Shown: positions 23,677 through 23,739 of the stretch, piece by piece
How the letters are laid out: each line of letters opens with the position of its first letter
Numbering within the stretch: the first letter of the stretch is position 1
Assembly: GCA_002352635.1 (NCBI GenBank)
Contig: DEIT01000072.1
Coordinates: 2,187 to 25,925 of the forward strand
Origin: Hyphomicrobiaceae bacterium UBA2767
GTDB taxonomy: Bacteria > Pseudomonadota > Alphaproteobacteria > Rhizobiales > Methyloligellaceae
DNA: 23,739 nt
Direction: 5' to 3'
Notes under the pieces: model-generated
The model's database searches: none
Told to the model about the DNA's origin: nothing
Seen by the model: only the letters and a program-made list of their open reading frames with translations
Position numbers and translations under genes: made by a program

Positions 23677-23739
23677 GCCGTCTCGCATTTTCGCTTGATT
23701 TGGGCCTTTGAGAACGCCCCTTGGAACCTACCCATTGCA

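Noticed and set aside
23286..23735. 149-codon open frame on the minus strand near the right edge
   Set aside because: It overlaps rsmE in another frame; rsmE has full family motifs and this one has none.
1..23739. A novel defence, mobile or biosynthetic system
   Set aside because: Both strands were read for transposase, integrase, toxin-antitoxin, CRISPR, secretion and synthase hallmarks; every long frame falls into a known housekeeping, respiratory or regulatory family and composition is even throughout.

Overview
The window looks like chromosomal core sequence from an alphaproteobacterium, most likely of the order Hyphomicrobiales (Rhizobiales). The evidence is the gene content and order: ispH-thrB-rnhA-peroxiredoxin; a DsbD-N-domain gene divergent from yqgE; an aa3 oxidase cluster ending in DUF983-SURF1-thrC-M16 peptidase; an IalB-like protein; a LysR regulator of LsrB/VtlR type divergent from a DUF1127 gene; and rsmE-gshA with a long-form purC. 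The genus cannot be fixed from the sequence alone. I see no insertion sequence, prophage, CRISPR array, tRNA or rRNA.

Layout. 1-2185 (+): tightly packed ispH (5' end outside the window), thrB and rnhA. 2189-3697 (-): a Prx5-type peroxiredoxin and a secreted DsbD N-terminal-domain protein, convergent with rnhA. 3896-4519 (+): yqgE. 4510-7638 (-): a 1042-residue membrane PAS-GGDEF-EAL protein whose stop overlaps that of yqgE. 7685-17542 (-): one long co-directional block. In transcription order it is ctaC(coxB), ctaD(coxA), ctaB, a 46-residue CoxF-like gene, ctaG, ctaE(coxC), DUF983, SURF1, thrC, M16 peptidase and a RimJ-like acetyltransferase. The EAL gene follows only 46 bases later. 17543-18004 is a 460-base divergent intergenic region with no convincing gene. 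18005-18577 (+): IalB family. 18658-19304 (-): dodecin and a DUF1127 protein, each followed by a clear intrinsic terminator. 19525-20409 (+): the LysR regulator. 20442-23676 (-): purC, gshA and rsmE.

How the genes work together. The central block supplies the catalytic core of an aa3 cytochrome c oxidase together with heme O synthesis (CtaB), CuB delivery (CtaG) and assembly (SURF1), then runs into threonine biosynthesis (thrC; thrB lies elsewhere in the window). Several genes concern thiol and redox chemistry: peroxiredoxin, DsbD-N domain, gshA, dodecin, and a regulator related to the redox-linked LsrB.

I do not see a previously undescribed multi-gene system. The most interesting unexplained signals are in non-coding DNA: the LysR/DUF1127 divergent region (a 14-bp perfect palindrome and a 12-bp hairpin with a GAAA tetraloop on the DUF1127 mRNA strand), a 9-bp tandem repeat of 11-bp period upstream of gshA, an inverted repeat upstream of ctaC, and hairpins between genes of the oxidase cluster.
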